Assembly: GCA_902702965.1 (NCBI GenBank)
Contig: CACRXP010000020.1
Span: forward strand, 798,838 to 862,837
Length of the DNA: 64,000 nt
DNA from: Spirometra erinaceieuropaei
Lineage: Eukaryota > Platyhelminthes > Cestoda > Diphyllobothriidea > Diphyllobothriidae
Direction: 5' to 3'
Under the pieces are notes generated by a model. The model worked only from the letters and a program-made list of their open reading frames with translations, had not been told where the DNA came from and did no database searches. The translations under genes were made by a program, and so were the position numbers. This document shows, one piece after another, positions 1 through 11,412 of this stretch (position 1 is its first letter; each line of letters opens with the position of its first letter).

Positions 1-49
1 TGCTGGGGTGCTAGGCCTTAAACCACGGATGAAAAAGGAAGACAAGATT

Positions 50-195
50 CATAGATGTTTTGGCAGATTTTGAATAATTCACACTGACCAAACTGTGAAA
101 AACTCGGCGCCTCGGTGGGATTCAAACCCACGCAGTAAGGGGAAGGCTTTAGTACAGCCAGCGCTCTAACCACTTGAGCTACGAGGCACCGGTGG
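50..195 (-). mobile_element. tRNA-derived SINE, minus strand
   Basis: Read on the minus strand, 187 to 109 folds as a tRNA-like unit. It has acceptor-like ends GCCTCG and CGAGGC, an A box (TAGCTCAAGTGG) and a B box (GGTTTGAATCC), the internal Pol III promoter of tRNA-derived SINEs. A non-tRNA tail follows (GCCGAGTTTTTCACAG, then an AT-rich part matching the other copies) down to about 50. The same unit recurs at 514, 44388, 45064, 47479, 48919 and 49075, so it is a dispersed repeat and not a working tRNA gene. The region 195-510 is the non-tRNA body of the same unit. Confidence 0.8.
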
Positions 196-510
196 ACGAC
201 GCGATTGTAATCACATTTGTGTCAAGTTACCTGTCCAACCTACTACAACGTCTGGAATCCACCAAATGTGATGCAGTAAGTTGACTGCCCAGACAGGATT
301 TCCTAAGTAATTCACCTAGAATCCACCAGATGACTACCAGGTTTGCGTAATTCATAGATGTTTTGGCAGATGTTGAATAATTCATATTGACCGAGGCGCC
401 GAGTTTTTCAGAGTCGTAAGGTTAGTAGGAGATCATCTCGTAGATCTCAGACGTTGGAGTAGGTTGGGCGGGTAACTTGACCCAAATGTGATTAAACTCG
501 CGTTTTCGGC
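196..510. repeat. Non-tRNA body of the SINE unit, inverted junction
   Basis: This holds SINE body sequence: a 'ggtggattccagacgttg' type block, a 'gtaacttgacccaaatgtg' type block and a 'tagatgttttggcag' block. It lies between the minus-strand tRNA-like head at 109-187 and the plus-strand head at 514-592. The orientation changes inside it, near 390-440, so the locus is an inverted pair of units. No coding potential is seen. Confidence 0.6.
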
Positions 511-625
511 GGGGCCTCGTGGCTCTAGTGGTTAGAGCGTTGGCTGTACTAAAGCCTTCCCATTACTGCGTGGGTTCGAATTCCACCGAGGCGCCGAGTT
601 TTTCATAGTTTGGTCAATATGAAGA
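511..625 (+). mobile_element. tRNA-derived SINE, plus strand
   Basis: The tRNA-like part is 514-592, with A box at 521-531 (mutated, GGCTCTAGTGG) and B box GGTTCGAATTC at 573-583. The shared tail GCCGAGTTTTTCA follows. The unit forms an inverted pair with the minus-strand copy at 50-195. Confidence 0.8.
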
Positions 626-719
626 CAAGATTGTCCTCAGTAGCTAAAGGCGTTCACCGAATGGACAGGGTAGTGTGAACAGGCGCTGGACTTGACGAGC
701 GTAGGAACACACAGTGCTC

Positions 720-1015
720 ATCTGCAGAAAAAACACTCGGTAAGATGTGGTTATGCTGCCACACCTAATGGACACAATACTGTTAGGAGTTAGGGTTGTT
801 GTTAGGGGTTAGGGTTAGAGGCTAGGGTTAGGGCAACTATCTCTCAATCACTCAAACTACAACCGCGCACTCCCAATAGCTTTTCTTTTGCATAAAATTA
901 CTTGACCTCATCGCCTGTGCGTTCTGCGGTCCCACCTGTAAAAATCCCTATCACCACCGGTACCATATTAGAGGTGGCTGGTGTCTGCTAACTTCAGGTG
1001 CGGCTACATAACCAC
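720..1015 (+). repeat. Dispersed repeat with hairpin core, copy 1
   Basis: This roughly 290-bp stretch is repeated in direct orientation at 9515-9790. The shared blocks include a TTAGGG-like tract, 'caatagcttttcttttgca' and 'tgacctcatcgcctgtgcgtt'. At 932-977 it carries a diverged copy of a hairpin core (CCACCTGTAA ... TTACAGGTGG in the better copy). It ends just before the PLE coding region. No protein is encoded. Confidence 0.6.
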
Positions 1016-1094
1016 ATTTGACCAACCGGTCGACGAGGAGTCGCACCGATCGAAATGGCTACACTTTCCGAGAAGGCCCGAGGACCTCCATCAG

Positions 1095-2369
1095 TTCGGC
1101 CTCCCAATTCCTGGTCGAAATCCGAGGAAAAGTTGTCCGACCTGATCAGATTATAGTGTCCTTTGACGTGGTTTCATTATTCACATCCGTCCCACCGGAC
1201 CTGGCACGCAACGTTATTTGCAAACGACTCGAAGACAACTACGATGAAACGAACAGACCCCTGAAAACTGACTACCTACTGCAACTCTTTGCTTTCTGCC
1301 AACAAACCTTTTTCCCCTTCAATGGCAGAACCTACGAGCAGATCACAGGAACACCGATGGGTTCGCCAATATCCAGCCTGGTTGCAGAACTAGTCTTGTA
1401 GGAACTGGAAAAAGTAGTCTTCGGCCAATATGAACCTGCATCTTGGCGCCGGTACGTGGACGACACGTTCGTTATAATTGAAATGAGCAGACTGGCCGAC
1501 TTTCAAGACCTGCTTAACGGCATCTTCCCGGACATTCAGTTCACAAGGGAAGAAGAGCATGCCGAACAGCTGCCTTTCCTTGACGTTCTCGTCACACGCA
1601 CACCCAACGGCGAACTTAGCACCACGGTGTACAGAAAGGCGACTAACGCGACTCAGATTCTCAACTACCATAGCAACCACCCAATGACGCATAAACGCAG
1701 CCGTGTTAGGACACTCTTCCAATGGGTAAAAACGCACTGCAGTGAGCCAGAGGGACGAGTACGAGAACTACGGCATCTTCGGGACCAACTGGCAGGGAAT
1801 GGATACCCGAACAGCTTCGTCAGCCGCCGCCTCCACACGCACCCACGGCAAACAAACGGAGGCGAGCTGCCAACACTCTGGCACCCTCTACCATGTATAA
1901 AGAACGTGTCCGATGCGATGGAACGTATCGCTGGAGAGCTCGGCGTCCGACAGCGACCATACGCAACAAAATCATGTGAGTGAAGGGTCGACTAGACGTG
2001 GGAGAACAATCGGATGTCGTTTATCAGATCCAATGTCGGAACTGCTCTCGCCACTACACAGGACAGACCGGACGACAACTTAGCTCACGAATAACGGAGC
2101 ATAAACGGCCGGCTCGGAGAGGCGACCCGTTGTCTCAGGTTGCCGCTCACACCCTGGAGGAAGGCCACGAATTCAACTTCGCGACCACGCCGATAGTATC
2201 GCGGCCCAGCAATAAGACAGGGCGAAAACTGCTGGAGGCCTGTGTGTATGACACCAACTCTATCAAAAGACGCGTTGACATACCCCCCTGTTATCACGCG
2301 CTGCGTACCCGCGGCCAAGAGGCGAGACCCAATTTCCAGCCAAGGGTGCACGCAGTCACGCCTCCGTGA
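1095..2369 (+). pseudogene. Penelope-like element reverse transcriptase + GIY-YIG endonuclease (degenerate)
   Basis: Most of a PLE protein can be read. RT motif A is SFDVVSLFTS (about 1155-1185), motif B is GTPMGSP (about 1350-1370) and motif C is YVDD (about 1455), followed by QLPFLDVLV. The C-terminal GIY-YIG nuclease reads DVVYQIQC...HYTGQTGRQL (about 2010-2075), with a CxxC pair just before the YTG. PLEs copy RNA into DNA and nick the target with this nuclease. The frame is broken twice: a TAG at 1399-1401, where sister copies have a Gln codon (consistent with C to T decay), and a frame change near 1970-1980 before the nuclease. The N-terminal part of the RT is not readable upstream of about 1095. 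The element is non-autonomous as it stands. Its 3' tail holds a TATA box and a hammerhead-like motif (2444-2521). Confidence 0.88.
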
Positions 2370-2443
2370 CACGGCGTGGGACTCGGCTCATCGCGAATGC
2401 CACCCTCTGCACTCATATCTCCCCCCCCCCTTCATGGTTTGAC

Positions 2444-2451
2444 TATAAAAA
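2444..2451 (+). promoter_or_regulatory. TATA box in PLE tail
   Basis: TATAAAAA lies 34 bp upstream of the hammerhead-like motif at 2478. With the usual 25-30 bp spacing, transcription would begin at about 2472-2480, at the edge of the ribozyme. Promoter use is inferred from motif and position only. Confidence 0.4.
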
Positions 2452-2477
2452 CTGCTCATATGACGCCGCATTCTCAC

Positions 2478-2521
2478 AGTCTCTGACGTTGGCCTCCTAT
2501 ACGAGACCGAAAGCTCAGACT
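2478..2521 (+). ncRNA. Hammerhead-like ribozyme motif (AGCU type)
   Basis: Stem I AGTCT (2478-2482) pairs with AGACT (2517-2521) over 5 bp. The core CTGACG is followed by T where A9 is expected. Stem II is GGCCTC with GAGACC (one mismatch), then GAAA and GCTC. The A9 substitution should abolish or weaken cleavage. This belongs to the PLE at 1095-2369. Confidence 0.55.
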
Positions 2522-2639
2522 AATACACCTGCTGTCCCAGAGATCGTTTGTTCATCTTCTTCACAACAAGAACCTGGGATTCACACATTCGCCTTCATCA
2601 GTCCTTCTTTATTTCTGTGTTGATCCCAGAGTCACAGAA

Positions 2640-3085
2640 GAGGGCCATGTGGGAGAGTGTTTGACTTAAGTGGACGTCAAAGTTTGCTAGAGAGCGAAAT
2701 CGGGACGGACGCAGACGTCGTTTGTGCAACCGCACCGATACTGACGGCCTTCCTTCGCTCGCCATCGGACCAAGACATCAGGCGTGCGGCTTTATTTGGG
2801 CAGCGTTCACGGCCTGGGTGGTAGGACATCGGCCAAGTTAGTGCGCTGTCTACTGCTCTTCGTAATCGGCTACTAGTGAGTTCACAGAGTCGATAGGACA
2901 ATTCATAGCTGTTTGGTGCGCGATAGAACTTTTGCCAGACATTAACTGTTTACTCCGAGTTGTTACGGTAATATGACAGCAGTCGGGACTCTCAGATCCA
3001 CAGGTGGCAGAGTTTTTGAGTTTTTTGCCATACAGGTCTGCGTGCTGCCCTGTCTCGCCGGCCACAGTAAGGCTTGCACTGCGAC
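2640..3085. other. Unassigned stretch
   Basis: No protein, RNA or repeat is recognised. The short open frames on both strands have no family signature. It may be the 5' flank of the orphan PLE tail at 3087. Confidence 0.4.
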
Positions 3086-3086
3086 T

Positions 3087-3128
3087 GTCTCTGATGATGG
3101 ATTCGAGTGAGAATTCGAAACGTCAGGC
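3087..3128 (+). ncRNA. Hammerhead-like ribozyme motif (ACGU type), core intact
   Basis: Stem I is GTCT/AGGC (one G-U), the core is CTGATGA (3091-3097), with one extra T at 3098. Stem II is GGATTC/GAATTC (6 bp with one G-U) around loop GAGTGA, then GAAA (3117-3120), the self-complementary ACGU, and cleavage-site C at 3124. An AATAAA follows directly. No PLE coding sequence adjoins it, so this is an orphan tail. Confidence 0.65.
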
Positions 3129-3149
3129 CAATAAATTTCTTGTTCCCGT

Positions 3150-5560
3150 GATCACATCTTCGTCTTCTGAAAGCTTGTACAGTCTATGCAGGCCCCGGGA
3201 AGTTTCGCGACGGACTCGCTTCCCCAGTCCATTGCCGAAGGGCGTAGCTGTTAGAGAATTAATGAATCAGGCTGCTTCTCCAACATTCCTAACCAAAATT
3301 TATTCTCTAGCAATATATTAATCTGCGCCACCGAAGGAGATTGTGCCACTACAGGTCAAATTCGTTCAGTTACGTCCGTGTTGCTTACAGTACGGGATGT
3401 TCCCACATTCCTGGGGCTGTTTTGGAATTCAATCACTTCGGCACAAATCATAGGGAAGTTAGGCACAGGAAAAATTATTCTTGATGGGCTTTTAGATTAT
3501 CATATTCCAACGCGACCGCCGCCATTTTCGATACTTTTTTGAAATCGATTGTCAAATTCTCTAAATGCATTACGTGACCAATTCAGTGAAATTGCTTGAA
3601 TTGTTTCTGCCATTGGGGTTTTTTATTCACCCGAAAACGACGTTTTGTTGGGAAGACGGCTGCTTAGACATCATTGCATAGAGAGGAAGTTCAGTGGGGG
3701 TTTGCCAAGTGGATGGACTGATTCGGGAATTGGTTCAAATCAGTCTGCTTACTTGATTGGAGACGTCTTATTTAAAAACCGTCATATAATGTCAGAGTGT
3801 GCCATCTTGCTAAAAAAGGGGTAATATTTTTAACCTCCAAGACGAATGCCACCACTTTTCAGGCCGATTATTACACGCAGAATATATCCGGCAACTGATA
3901 CATTGGTGTTACTGAATTTCGTTATTCTGACCTTGAGTTCATCCAAAGAACTAAGTTTCGTTTTAAGAAGGTCTCAGGGGGAAAATTTAACGGGGATAGA
4001 TTAAACGAACGCGCTTACCGGGCAATCGGTTTAAAACTGCCTACCCCTCTGCTGGAAGATGTGCCATGTAGACACCGTTATACATTTAATGTATAGCGCC
4101 AGGACATTTCCTTCTTCTGGACAAAGGTGTCATTTAAAAGATTTAGCATGTTCAATTCAGGGATGAAGAAATTCCGCGTAATTGTCAGAAAAGTCTCGCC
4201 AGTAACTTCGGCTACACCCTCTTCACTGAATCTGGTCCTCCAGACTGCTGGTCATTCAGTTCCTTTTAATTTTTTATCCATACTTTTAGTGGAGTTCTGT
4301 AAAAAAAACACTCTTTTACAGTAAGTAACAAAGTTTCTTCTTCCAGCTGTAAACAAATGAACCTGGAAAAGCAAAGGCACGAGTTAGATTTGTGTTTCAA
4401 ACCTGTCATTTAGGGAATTGACTCATAAACCACCAACTAAGAAAAGGATAAATACGAGATAAAATCAAAATTATTGCCTAGCTGAAATGATAATGCAATT
4501 CCCGTGTGTTGGGTACCGATACAGTTTTCACTAAGTGAATGCAGGATTCGCGTAACGTGAGTTATTGGCTCTCAACACTGCTGCCGTACATTTTGCTGAA
4601 AGTAATCAATTTAGACCTATTTAGCGGCATGACGCAAAATAAGGTCTCCTTCAGAGATACCTTGACCCTTCCGGGTTCTGCGTTACCTGTCAGTTTCATA
4701 TGTGCACACATGAAAACGCCTCTTTAAGAAAAATACTATGTATCCCACAAAGGCCACCTTTTACTAAAAACGTTTGCTCAATACCGCATGCCTTGAGTTT
4801 ACATCTACTTATCAAGGTCACACAGGAAAAAAAACGAGAAAAGATAAAATATTTGAACTGACGAAACTAGAATATTTAAACATGAGGGAGTTCAACTTTT
4901 ATAAAGTGTTTAACTAAATAATTATATCATTTTGTGCACCATGAGTCACTAAGTTTTAAAACTGCTGTAGGACTTGGCAAACAAGTGGAGGCTTGGGCAG
5001 AAAGGCAAGAAAGCATGGGCCGACATGAGAGATAAAACAGCAGGCAGCTTCCTGCTCTCAAATGCGATAGACTCCCAGTGAACTGCAGGCGCGGTTTTCG
5101 AATACAGAGAATTGTCAGAAGTGCTTGCAACAACGCCTAGCTGCTAAGGCGCTGTCGATGATCCGTCAGGTTAGGCAAAACGGCTCAATGCGCGCAGATG
5201 AACATCGATCAAACCAAGCAGTTTTTTCTTGGCCTAATGCCAGCTGAACAGTAGTCCACATGTGAACTGGATCAAACTGATTGTTTCAAGTAAGTGTCCA
5301 GTTAAATTATTCCCCGTGGGAACCCAGCCACCTCTACCTGCAATTCGTCTGATTGTCTCAGTAAAGTAAATCCCACCTGATGCTTATGCCTGTTAACTAG
5401 TCCTCAGTATTTGGCTGTATTTCCTGTGCGAAGGCCGCAAAAGCGATAGGTCATTCCTGGGAGGAAATACTAGGGAATCGCCTAGTATTTGCTCGCTACA
5501 AGGTAAGGCTCCTGCCGCCATACCGATCATTCGACCGCCCACTCTCACCATCCCTCTTTC
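3150..5560. other. AT-rich non-coding stretch, nothing identified
   Basis: Open frames here are all under 110 codons, lack family motifs and change frame randomly. I saw no tRNA-like element, inverted repeat or LINE/PLE signature. Confidence 0.5.
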
Positions 5561-6010
5561 AAATCTCAATGCCCCACTGCCGTTGATCACTGCCACCTCC
5601 ATCATCTCTGCCACGAATACCGCGGCGACGACAAACACCGCCACCTCTGCCACCCCCGTCACCGACCGAAACGCTACTGACGTCCCGTCAACCACCAACA
5701 CATTCACCATAACCATCACCAACCCCACCCTCTCTAGTGATGTGGAATCGGTCCCAATTTGTCTTCAGTGCGACGGCGCATTACCTCCACACATCGGCCT
5801 GGTCGGTCACCTGCGAATTCATCGCGCAGAGAGTGGCCAACCAGTGTCTGGAGCCCAGACATATGGTGGCTGAGTCTGCTCCTACTGTCACGCACATTCA
5901 TTCACCGCATGGGCCTAAACGGGTACGCACCGCCAAGCCATCCTCGCATCAAATGCAACAGCCAGAAATTAATACGAGTGTTCCTAACTATTGAAGGCAT
6001 GTGGTTGCCA
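5560..6010 (+). pseudogene. LINE C-terminal tail (Thr-rich, zinc-finger-like) fragment
   Basis: A Ser/Thr/Ala-rich run leads into a C2H2-like segment with CLQCDG and HIGLVGHLRIH at about 5755-5815. A second decayed finger follows in another frame (TFIHRMGL at about 5890-5920). This layout is the C-terminus of the same non-LTR family as the LINE at 50757-53305, whose relic also has a Thr-rich tail. Only the 3' end is present and the frame shifts between fingers. It abuts a PLE 3' tail at about 6015. Confidence 0.65.
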
Positions 6011-6023
6011 TGCGATTGAGTTC

Positions 6024-6031
6024 TATAAATA
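6024..6031 (+). promoter_or_regulatory. TATA box in PLE tail
   Basis: TATAAATA is followed by CCACACTCCTTGTGT. The same TATAAATA plus CTTGTG block precedes the hammerhead motifs at 32783 and 55116. It lies about 40 bp upstream of the damaged motif at 6069. Confidence 0.4.
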
Positions 6032-6068
6032 CCACACTCCTTGTGTCTTCAGCACCCTTTCCTATAAC

Positions 6069-6110
6069 CATCTCTGATGGGTTCGGGTGACAATCCGAAA
6101 CGTCAGGCCA
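6069..6110 (+). ncRNA. Hammerhead-like motif, core deleted
   Basis: It matches the PLE tail family (CAATCCGAAACGTCAGGC, then AATAAA), but three bases including A9 are missing between CTGATG and stem II. It is probably inactive. It is another orphan tail, joined to a LINE 3' end. Confidence 0.5.
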
Positions 6111-6179
6111 ATAAATTTCTTGTTCCAATGATCAAATATTCTTCTGATCTGCTTCCTGGAACTCGCCTATTCGTGTCTG

Positions 6180-6676
6180 TCGACAGGGAGCATCACGTCT
6201 GATCTGGGCTGAGCAACTGTCCAACAAGCTGTCGCGACATTCCACAGAACACTGAGGATGAATTAGACACGAGGGGTGATGGTTAACGTACGGAGGACTC
6301 GCATTTAACTGGGGAAATACCAGAATCACTGTTGTCCCCTCCCCTGGACAAAAAACTTCGAGGTCTTTGAGACAGAGTACAAATAAGCCTTGGAGGCCGC
6401 AGTCCAGACGACCGCCGAGCTATCATATTTCAGTTTGGTTCGGCATGATAGGTGGCTGTTTATTCGTGACCACTGTCATGCACGCAAAGCTTCTTTGTCT
6501 AAGAAGGTCAATGGAACGGTGTGCACCTATTCCTACGCGAATAAAAAAACCACATCTGCAGCTACAGAGCACGTCAGATGATGAGGAACTATTGAACTTC
6601 ACCTTGACGGTTGACGTATATTTAAGAAGAGAGGATTTATTGACGTCAGTTTACTCGGCAGTGAGCCTTCACTACT
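6180..6676. other. Unassigned stretch before gap
   Basis: No recognisable feature. Open frames run into the gap and show no family signature. Confidence 0.4.
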
Positions 6677-6808
6677 NNNNNNNNNNNNNNNNNNNNNNNN
6701 NNNNNNNNNNNNNNNNNNNNNNNNNNNNNNNNNNNNNNNNNNNNNNNNNNNNNNNNNNNNNNNNNNNNNNNNNNNNNNNNNNNNNNNNNNNNNNNNNNNN
6801 NNNNNNNN
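6677..6808. other. Assembly gap (132 N)
   Basis: Run of N. It is followed at once by a GA-rich microsatellite, so the gap probably lies in that simple repeat. Confidence 0.95.
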
Positions 6809-6852
6809 AGAGAGAAAGAGAGAGAGAGAAAGAGAGAGAGAGAAAGAGAGAG
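6809..6852 (+). repeat. GA/GAAA microsatellite
   Basis: Imperfect repeats of AGAGAGAA right after the gap. Confidence 0.9.
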
Positions 6853-7149
6853 GTGGAAAGTGGTGACTTTGTGTAGAATTAGCCGGAAGTTTCATGCAGA
6901 AAGCTACTTACTCATTCCAGCTTAAGATTACTCACCGCTGGGGCTGCCTGGGTCCTTGAGCTGCCATTCGGGTATCGGGAATTTCGAGATTAGATTTACC
7001 GTTGCGCCGTCGAATGCGATTTAAAACGTTAGGACGAGGTTTGGTCCTGCAGCCCCAGCTGGGTGATACTACACAGTTAGTTTTCTAAAAAAATTTTTTG
7101 ATGCGATTACGCTGACTTTACAAATATCCCGTACTTTCATCTCTTCTAC

Positions 7150-7555
7150 AATTTTAATCCAGCGAGTGGCTGTGCCAGGGGGATGAGTGCTTATACGCCA
7201 GCCTCGGTTCCTTCGGGTATCAATTCACACTCGCTTCCCCGCGCGGGCTTCCAGCCCTGCTTGCGCTCTCTTCATTATCCTAATCCAGCGAGTGGCCAGC
7301 AAGCCCTGCTAGTGGAATTGTTCGGGGAGCGTTGAACTCCGTCGGTTCCACTACAGTGGCCATAAACTGCGGATTACCACGCGGTTTCATCTGTGGCCTT
7401 CCATTATGATTACGACCTCCTTATCCTCACAATCCAGCGAGTCGCCGTGTCAGGAGGAATGTACACTCCACCTTCACCTGCTTCCCTGCGCGTGCTTCGA
7501 TTTCTGCTTTCGTCCTCTTTCCCTTTTTTATCCAGTGAGTGGCTAAGTTGGGTTT
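7150..7555. repeat. Degenerate tandem repeat with ATCCAGCGAGTGGC core
   Basis: The core ATCCAGCGAGTGGC (with changes) recurs near 7159, 7281, 7430 and 7530. It is spaced about 100-150 bp apart, with related pyrimidine-rich sequence between copies (for example 'gcttccccgcgcgggcttc' and 'gcttccctgcgcgtgcttc'). It is an old, small satellite-like array. Confidence 0.65.
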
Positions 7556-7559
7556 GTTA

Positions 7560-9050
7560 ATTAATATTGCTTTAGTAAGCTAACCATATGGTATCACTCA
7601 GATGGGGCTACAGAACCAAACCTCGCCCATTTTGGCTGCTACAGAGTCATAAGTCAGGGAGATAAAAAAGCCTGGGCAGCCTTTACGGAGTCTGTGTCAG
7701 GAGTCTGTCCCACTATTTAAAAAAAATCTTTTCTCTCCTGCACATCGTTGGCTTACCTTCAAATCTAAATGGGACAGTCGCTCAGGCTAGGGGGGGGGGG
7801 GGAATCGTCTCGTGGCCCGTGGAGAAGGAACGAGTGAGTGATTCGCATGCTCTAAGGCACAGCTTCAATTGCTCAGAGCGGGAGATGCACCACCCGCAAA
7901 CTCGGGCGGTTCGACGCTGCCTCACAGCAAACATCCTCCAACTGTCTACGTTTCCTGTTTCTGGTTGGTCTGACTTCAAAAGTTGATTGACTTCCCCTAT
8001 CGTCGTCGCTAAAGCCCGTGCCAAAGCGCCGGGGAGAGGGGGAGAGCAATTATTAAAATCCGTGATGTTTCTTTCAGACAGAGGGGACAACTCCACTATG
8101 GTTACAGTCAAAAATACTGTGGCGAGATCTGATGTCAGGCAACTTTCAGAATCATGTCCTGCTGATTTTAGTTAGGTAATGTTCTCGCCGAAGCTAATTT
8201 CGGCTTTCCCTCATCCTTTCTTGGTGCCCATATATGAGTAAGCATTGCTACTAGAGGTGGTTTTAAGAAGCTGCCTCAAGTGATCCTCTAGCAGAAGCTT
8301 GTGAAACGGCAAATGTCCTAGTTTTACTGCGTCCCGCAATTCTTCTGTCACTAACGTAACCTGTGTCTTCATGTATCCCCAGGGTTAAAAAGCGATTGAA
8401 TCCAAGCCAGATGCGCGGCAAAAGTAAGTAAGGCTTGAGTACGTTATTGTTATTTAGCCGAGAAGTTAAGACGAGAACTTGATTTCCCCTTAAGAACCTC
8501 TGAGCATAGTCAGTAAATGGCTGCACTAATTAACACGCATAAACGAATAAAATTCAGCCTCAGTCTGCCAAGTAATGATTTTTTGGCCTTAAAACAGGCA
8601 AGTGTCCTCAGAGGGATGGAGGACGGGGCAATAACGACTCATTTTAAAAAGCTGCCAGATTTATGGACCAGGTATGAATGAGATAGACCGGCAGCAGAAG
8701 AGAGAATACGATGGCTATGCCTAGCCATACATATATTCTTTTTGAAAAACGGGGGACAGGGATAGTAGGACAATTAAAACAAGCCCTCTGGCGAAGCCTT
8801 TGAAGACGTGCATATAAATTTCGTCGTCATCCACACATATTCCTATTGACTCCTTCGATCGATCCATCTTGGCTTTGGGAAAAAAGGTCCCATGCCCTGT
8901 TGGAAGGAAGTTGGGAATTAAAAAATTATCGTTAGTATTATTATTGTTATCCTGAGTCAGGAGGGGGAGGTGATGGTTAGTTCAGTTTATTTTATTTGTG
9001 GGAAACGTGGGTGTTGAACATTTGAACTCCGTGTTTGTTACAAGGAAGCG
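7560..9050. other. Unassigned stretch
   Basis: It contains a G13 run at 7790-7802 and no recognisable gene. Open frames under 110 codons have no motif. Confidence 0.4.
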
Positions 9051-9057
9051 AACTATA

Positions 9058-9244
9058 TCAAAGATTTGAAAATGGAGTCTGCTTCGAACAAGGCTTGAAA
9101 GAGCATGGACAGCGGTTTAGATAGTCCTCCAGCGAAATCCCTCAACAATTTGCGCGGTATGTCATGCGGCCCAGGTGATTTAGACCCATTCAGCGCCAGC
9201 GTTGAGACAGAGTTGTCGTAGTTAAATGTCTCGAAAATGCACAC
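9058..9244 (-). pseudogene. LINE reverse transcriptase fragment
   Basis: The minus-strand translation has the RT lead-in LNGSKSPGPHDIPRKLL and then LSKPLSMLFQ. These are conserved in Jockey/CR1-type non-LTR reverse transcriptases just before the palm. Only about 60 residues remain. The catalytic motifs are absent. Confidence 0.7.
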
Positions 9245-9514
9245 TAGTCCATCGAAAGTGGGGAAGAGAGTATAGGCAAATTACCGCCTATTTCATGCAG
9301 TTTGGTGAACTTTTGGAGGCATTTTCGACTATTTTATTGCAGAACGTGATAGGCAAGAGGCAAGCCGATTTACTACCGTTTACCTGAGTCTCATCATTCC
9401 CTGAAAAAGCGTGATATTTTGGGTTTTTATCATGCTGCATTGTAAGCGAAAGCAAGATTTTGAAAGGATTTAGCTGAGTTGGAAATTGATCTGTCAGCGT
9501 GGTGTACGACTATT

Positions 9515-9790
9515 GCGTGCTGTCCTCCCTATGCCAGATGTAGTTATGTGGCCTTACCTGACGGGCACAATACTGTTGGGGTTGGGGTAGGGGGTAAAGC
9601 AGCTATTTTTCAACCAGTCAAAGTACAACCGCACATTCCCAATAGCTTTTCTTTTGCATACAACTGCTTGACCTCATCGCCTGTGCGTTCCCCGGCTCCA
9701 CCTGTAAAACCCCTATTAACATCGGCTCCGTATTACAGGTGGTTGGGGTTTGTTTACTTCAGGTAGGTTCACATAACTCCCATCTGACCC
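9515..9790 (+). repeat. Dispersed repeat with hairpin core, copy 2
   Basis: This is a direct copy of 720-1015. It contains a 10-bp inverted repeat, CCACCTGTAA at 9698-9707 and TTACAGGTGG at 9733-9742, around CCCCTATTAACATCGG. Related cores occur at 26329 (-), 31993 (+), 33852 (-) and 49981 (+). Confidence 0.65.
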
Positions 9791-9799
9791 CACTTTGGT

Positions 9800-10070
9800 C
9801 GCCTACGTCATTCACACTTGCAGCAACCGATAACCGACTTTCAGCTGGCATTCGGTAGAATCGCGGGTGGCCTCAGAAGTCGGAGACACACCTCCTTTGA
9901 CTTATGCAGGCTTCGCTTTCAGAGCAAGGCTGCTTTTCCACCACACAGAGGTAAAGATGGGATTACGAGATGCATCACTTAACAGTTGCGCTCTTTACGT
10001 TTCTGGATTCAACAATGGTGACAGGACATCTGTTTGTCCTATAATAATAATTTGATCGTCGTTTCGGACG
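9800..10070. other. Unassigned stretch
   Basis: No feature recognised. Confidence 0.35.
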
Positions 10071-10074
10071 ATGT

Positions 10075-10330
10075 ACATGGTGTACCCCACACCATATTTG
10101 GCGCCAGGATGGTGGCTTGCGTGTGAATCAGTTTACAGTGATTGTGGACTTTCGCTGCATCTTCCGCACTTTCCCCTCCCCGGGATCGGTGCCAAAACAG
10201 AGTCAAGAAGACCTGAGGTTGGATCGGGCGCAGTGACTAACAAGGCTAAATAGGCCGTCTGCACGTACCATACACACGACCTGGTCCTCCGGGCGGCACA
10301 CATGGTTTTTGCACAAAGGGGGTGGACAAC
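10075..10330 (-). repeat. Unclassified repeat family Q, minus copy
   Basis: Read on the minus strand it shares an ordered series of blocks with 23985-24440 and 25130-25575: 'ggtcttcttgactctg', 'gaaagtgcggaagatgc' and 'aaactgattcacacgcaag'. It has no coding potential. It is probably an old non-autonomous element. Confidence 0.5.
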
Positions 10331-10339
10331 TTGGATCCC

Positions 10340-11400
10340 ACATACGCGAGAGAGCCGTAGAGGAGCCATTGAGTCTGATACACAAGCCTCCAGTCGACCA
10401 CTCCATGAAAGAACATATGGGACACCGACAGCGAGGTCTGAATTGCCTCGTCATTTGACAACCTTTACAACTACGACGTTTGCCTCATAATTTTACCGGG
10501 AACGCATGAACTTTATCTCCTCGTGCTCGGCTTCGCCATAGTTTGCCTCTCCTCGACGGCACGCGGAAGGATATCCTTGAAAAACGGATTGACAGCTGCT
10601 TACGCTAAGAATACACGCATTTCTTTTCGCCCCAGACCAACTGGGCACTGATAGAGGACAGAAAAGGTGGGTAAAAGTAAAGCTCAAGCTTATTTACAGT
10701 CACTCCAACGCGACTTACTTTTCTGTCTAATGAGTTAATTCGGTTGTCCTCGAAACCCGGGAAAGGTAGTAGTTGCCTCTTACCAGTGTGATGTCGCCCT
10801 TGCGTGGGAGAATTTACGCCTACTGCGTTAAATCGGGCTCATGTGATTTTGGGCTCGGCACACGCGCAGTACGCGTAGACGCGGCCTGGACCTTGTCGAC
10901 CGCCGAGCTAACCTCCATCCCATATGGTTTTGTATCTGAAATACGGTGAGAGTGGAACGTTAAAGTAAGCTGGATGCTTCGAAGGTTGTCCTCAGTGTAG
11001 TCCAAATAGCGCACAAGTTACCACCGCCCTAGCGTGGGACAGTGGCGACAGTCATTGCTTCCGACAAACCAACTGTCGGATACGATATGTAGAAACAGAA
11101 CAAACCAACCAACCACGAGTTATGGAAACAGCCTGCCATGCTGGTGCCTTTAATTAGTCATGAAAGTGAACCCACAAAAAGGGGAGAGGACGAATTACCC
11201 CCAGCTCCTTACCAGGACATTGTGAGTTGGATCCCGTGACCCATTTGTTCGCGTAGTCCTTATTTCCTTCTCCATTGCACGTGAAAAGACGAAGGTTAGG
11301 AGACAGATGAGAAGAAGGATGGGTGATCGCTGGAATTATATTCGCCTGATGTAAGGCGGCTGCATCCAATAGATGCCGCGCCCTTTTACGTTCATCGCCC
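10340..11400. other. Unassigned stretch
   Basis: No gene, RNA or repeat could be supported. Confidence 0.4.
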
Positions 11401-11412
11401 TTATTTATAGCT

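Noticed and set aside
514..592. Functional tRNA gene
   Set aside because: Repeated in many copies with a shared non-tRNA tail, and the anticodon arm and variable region fold poorly. SINE head is the better reading.
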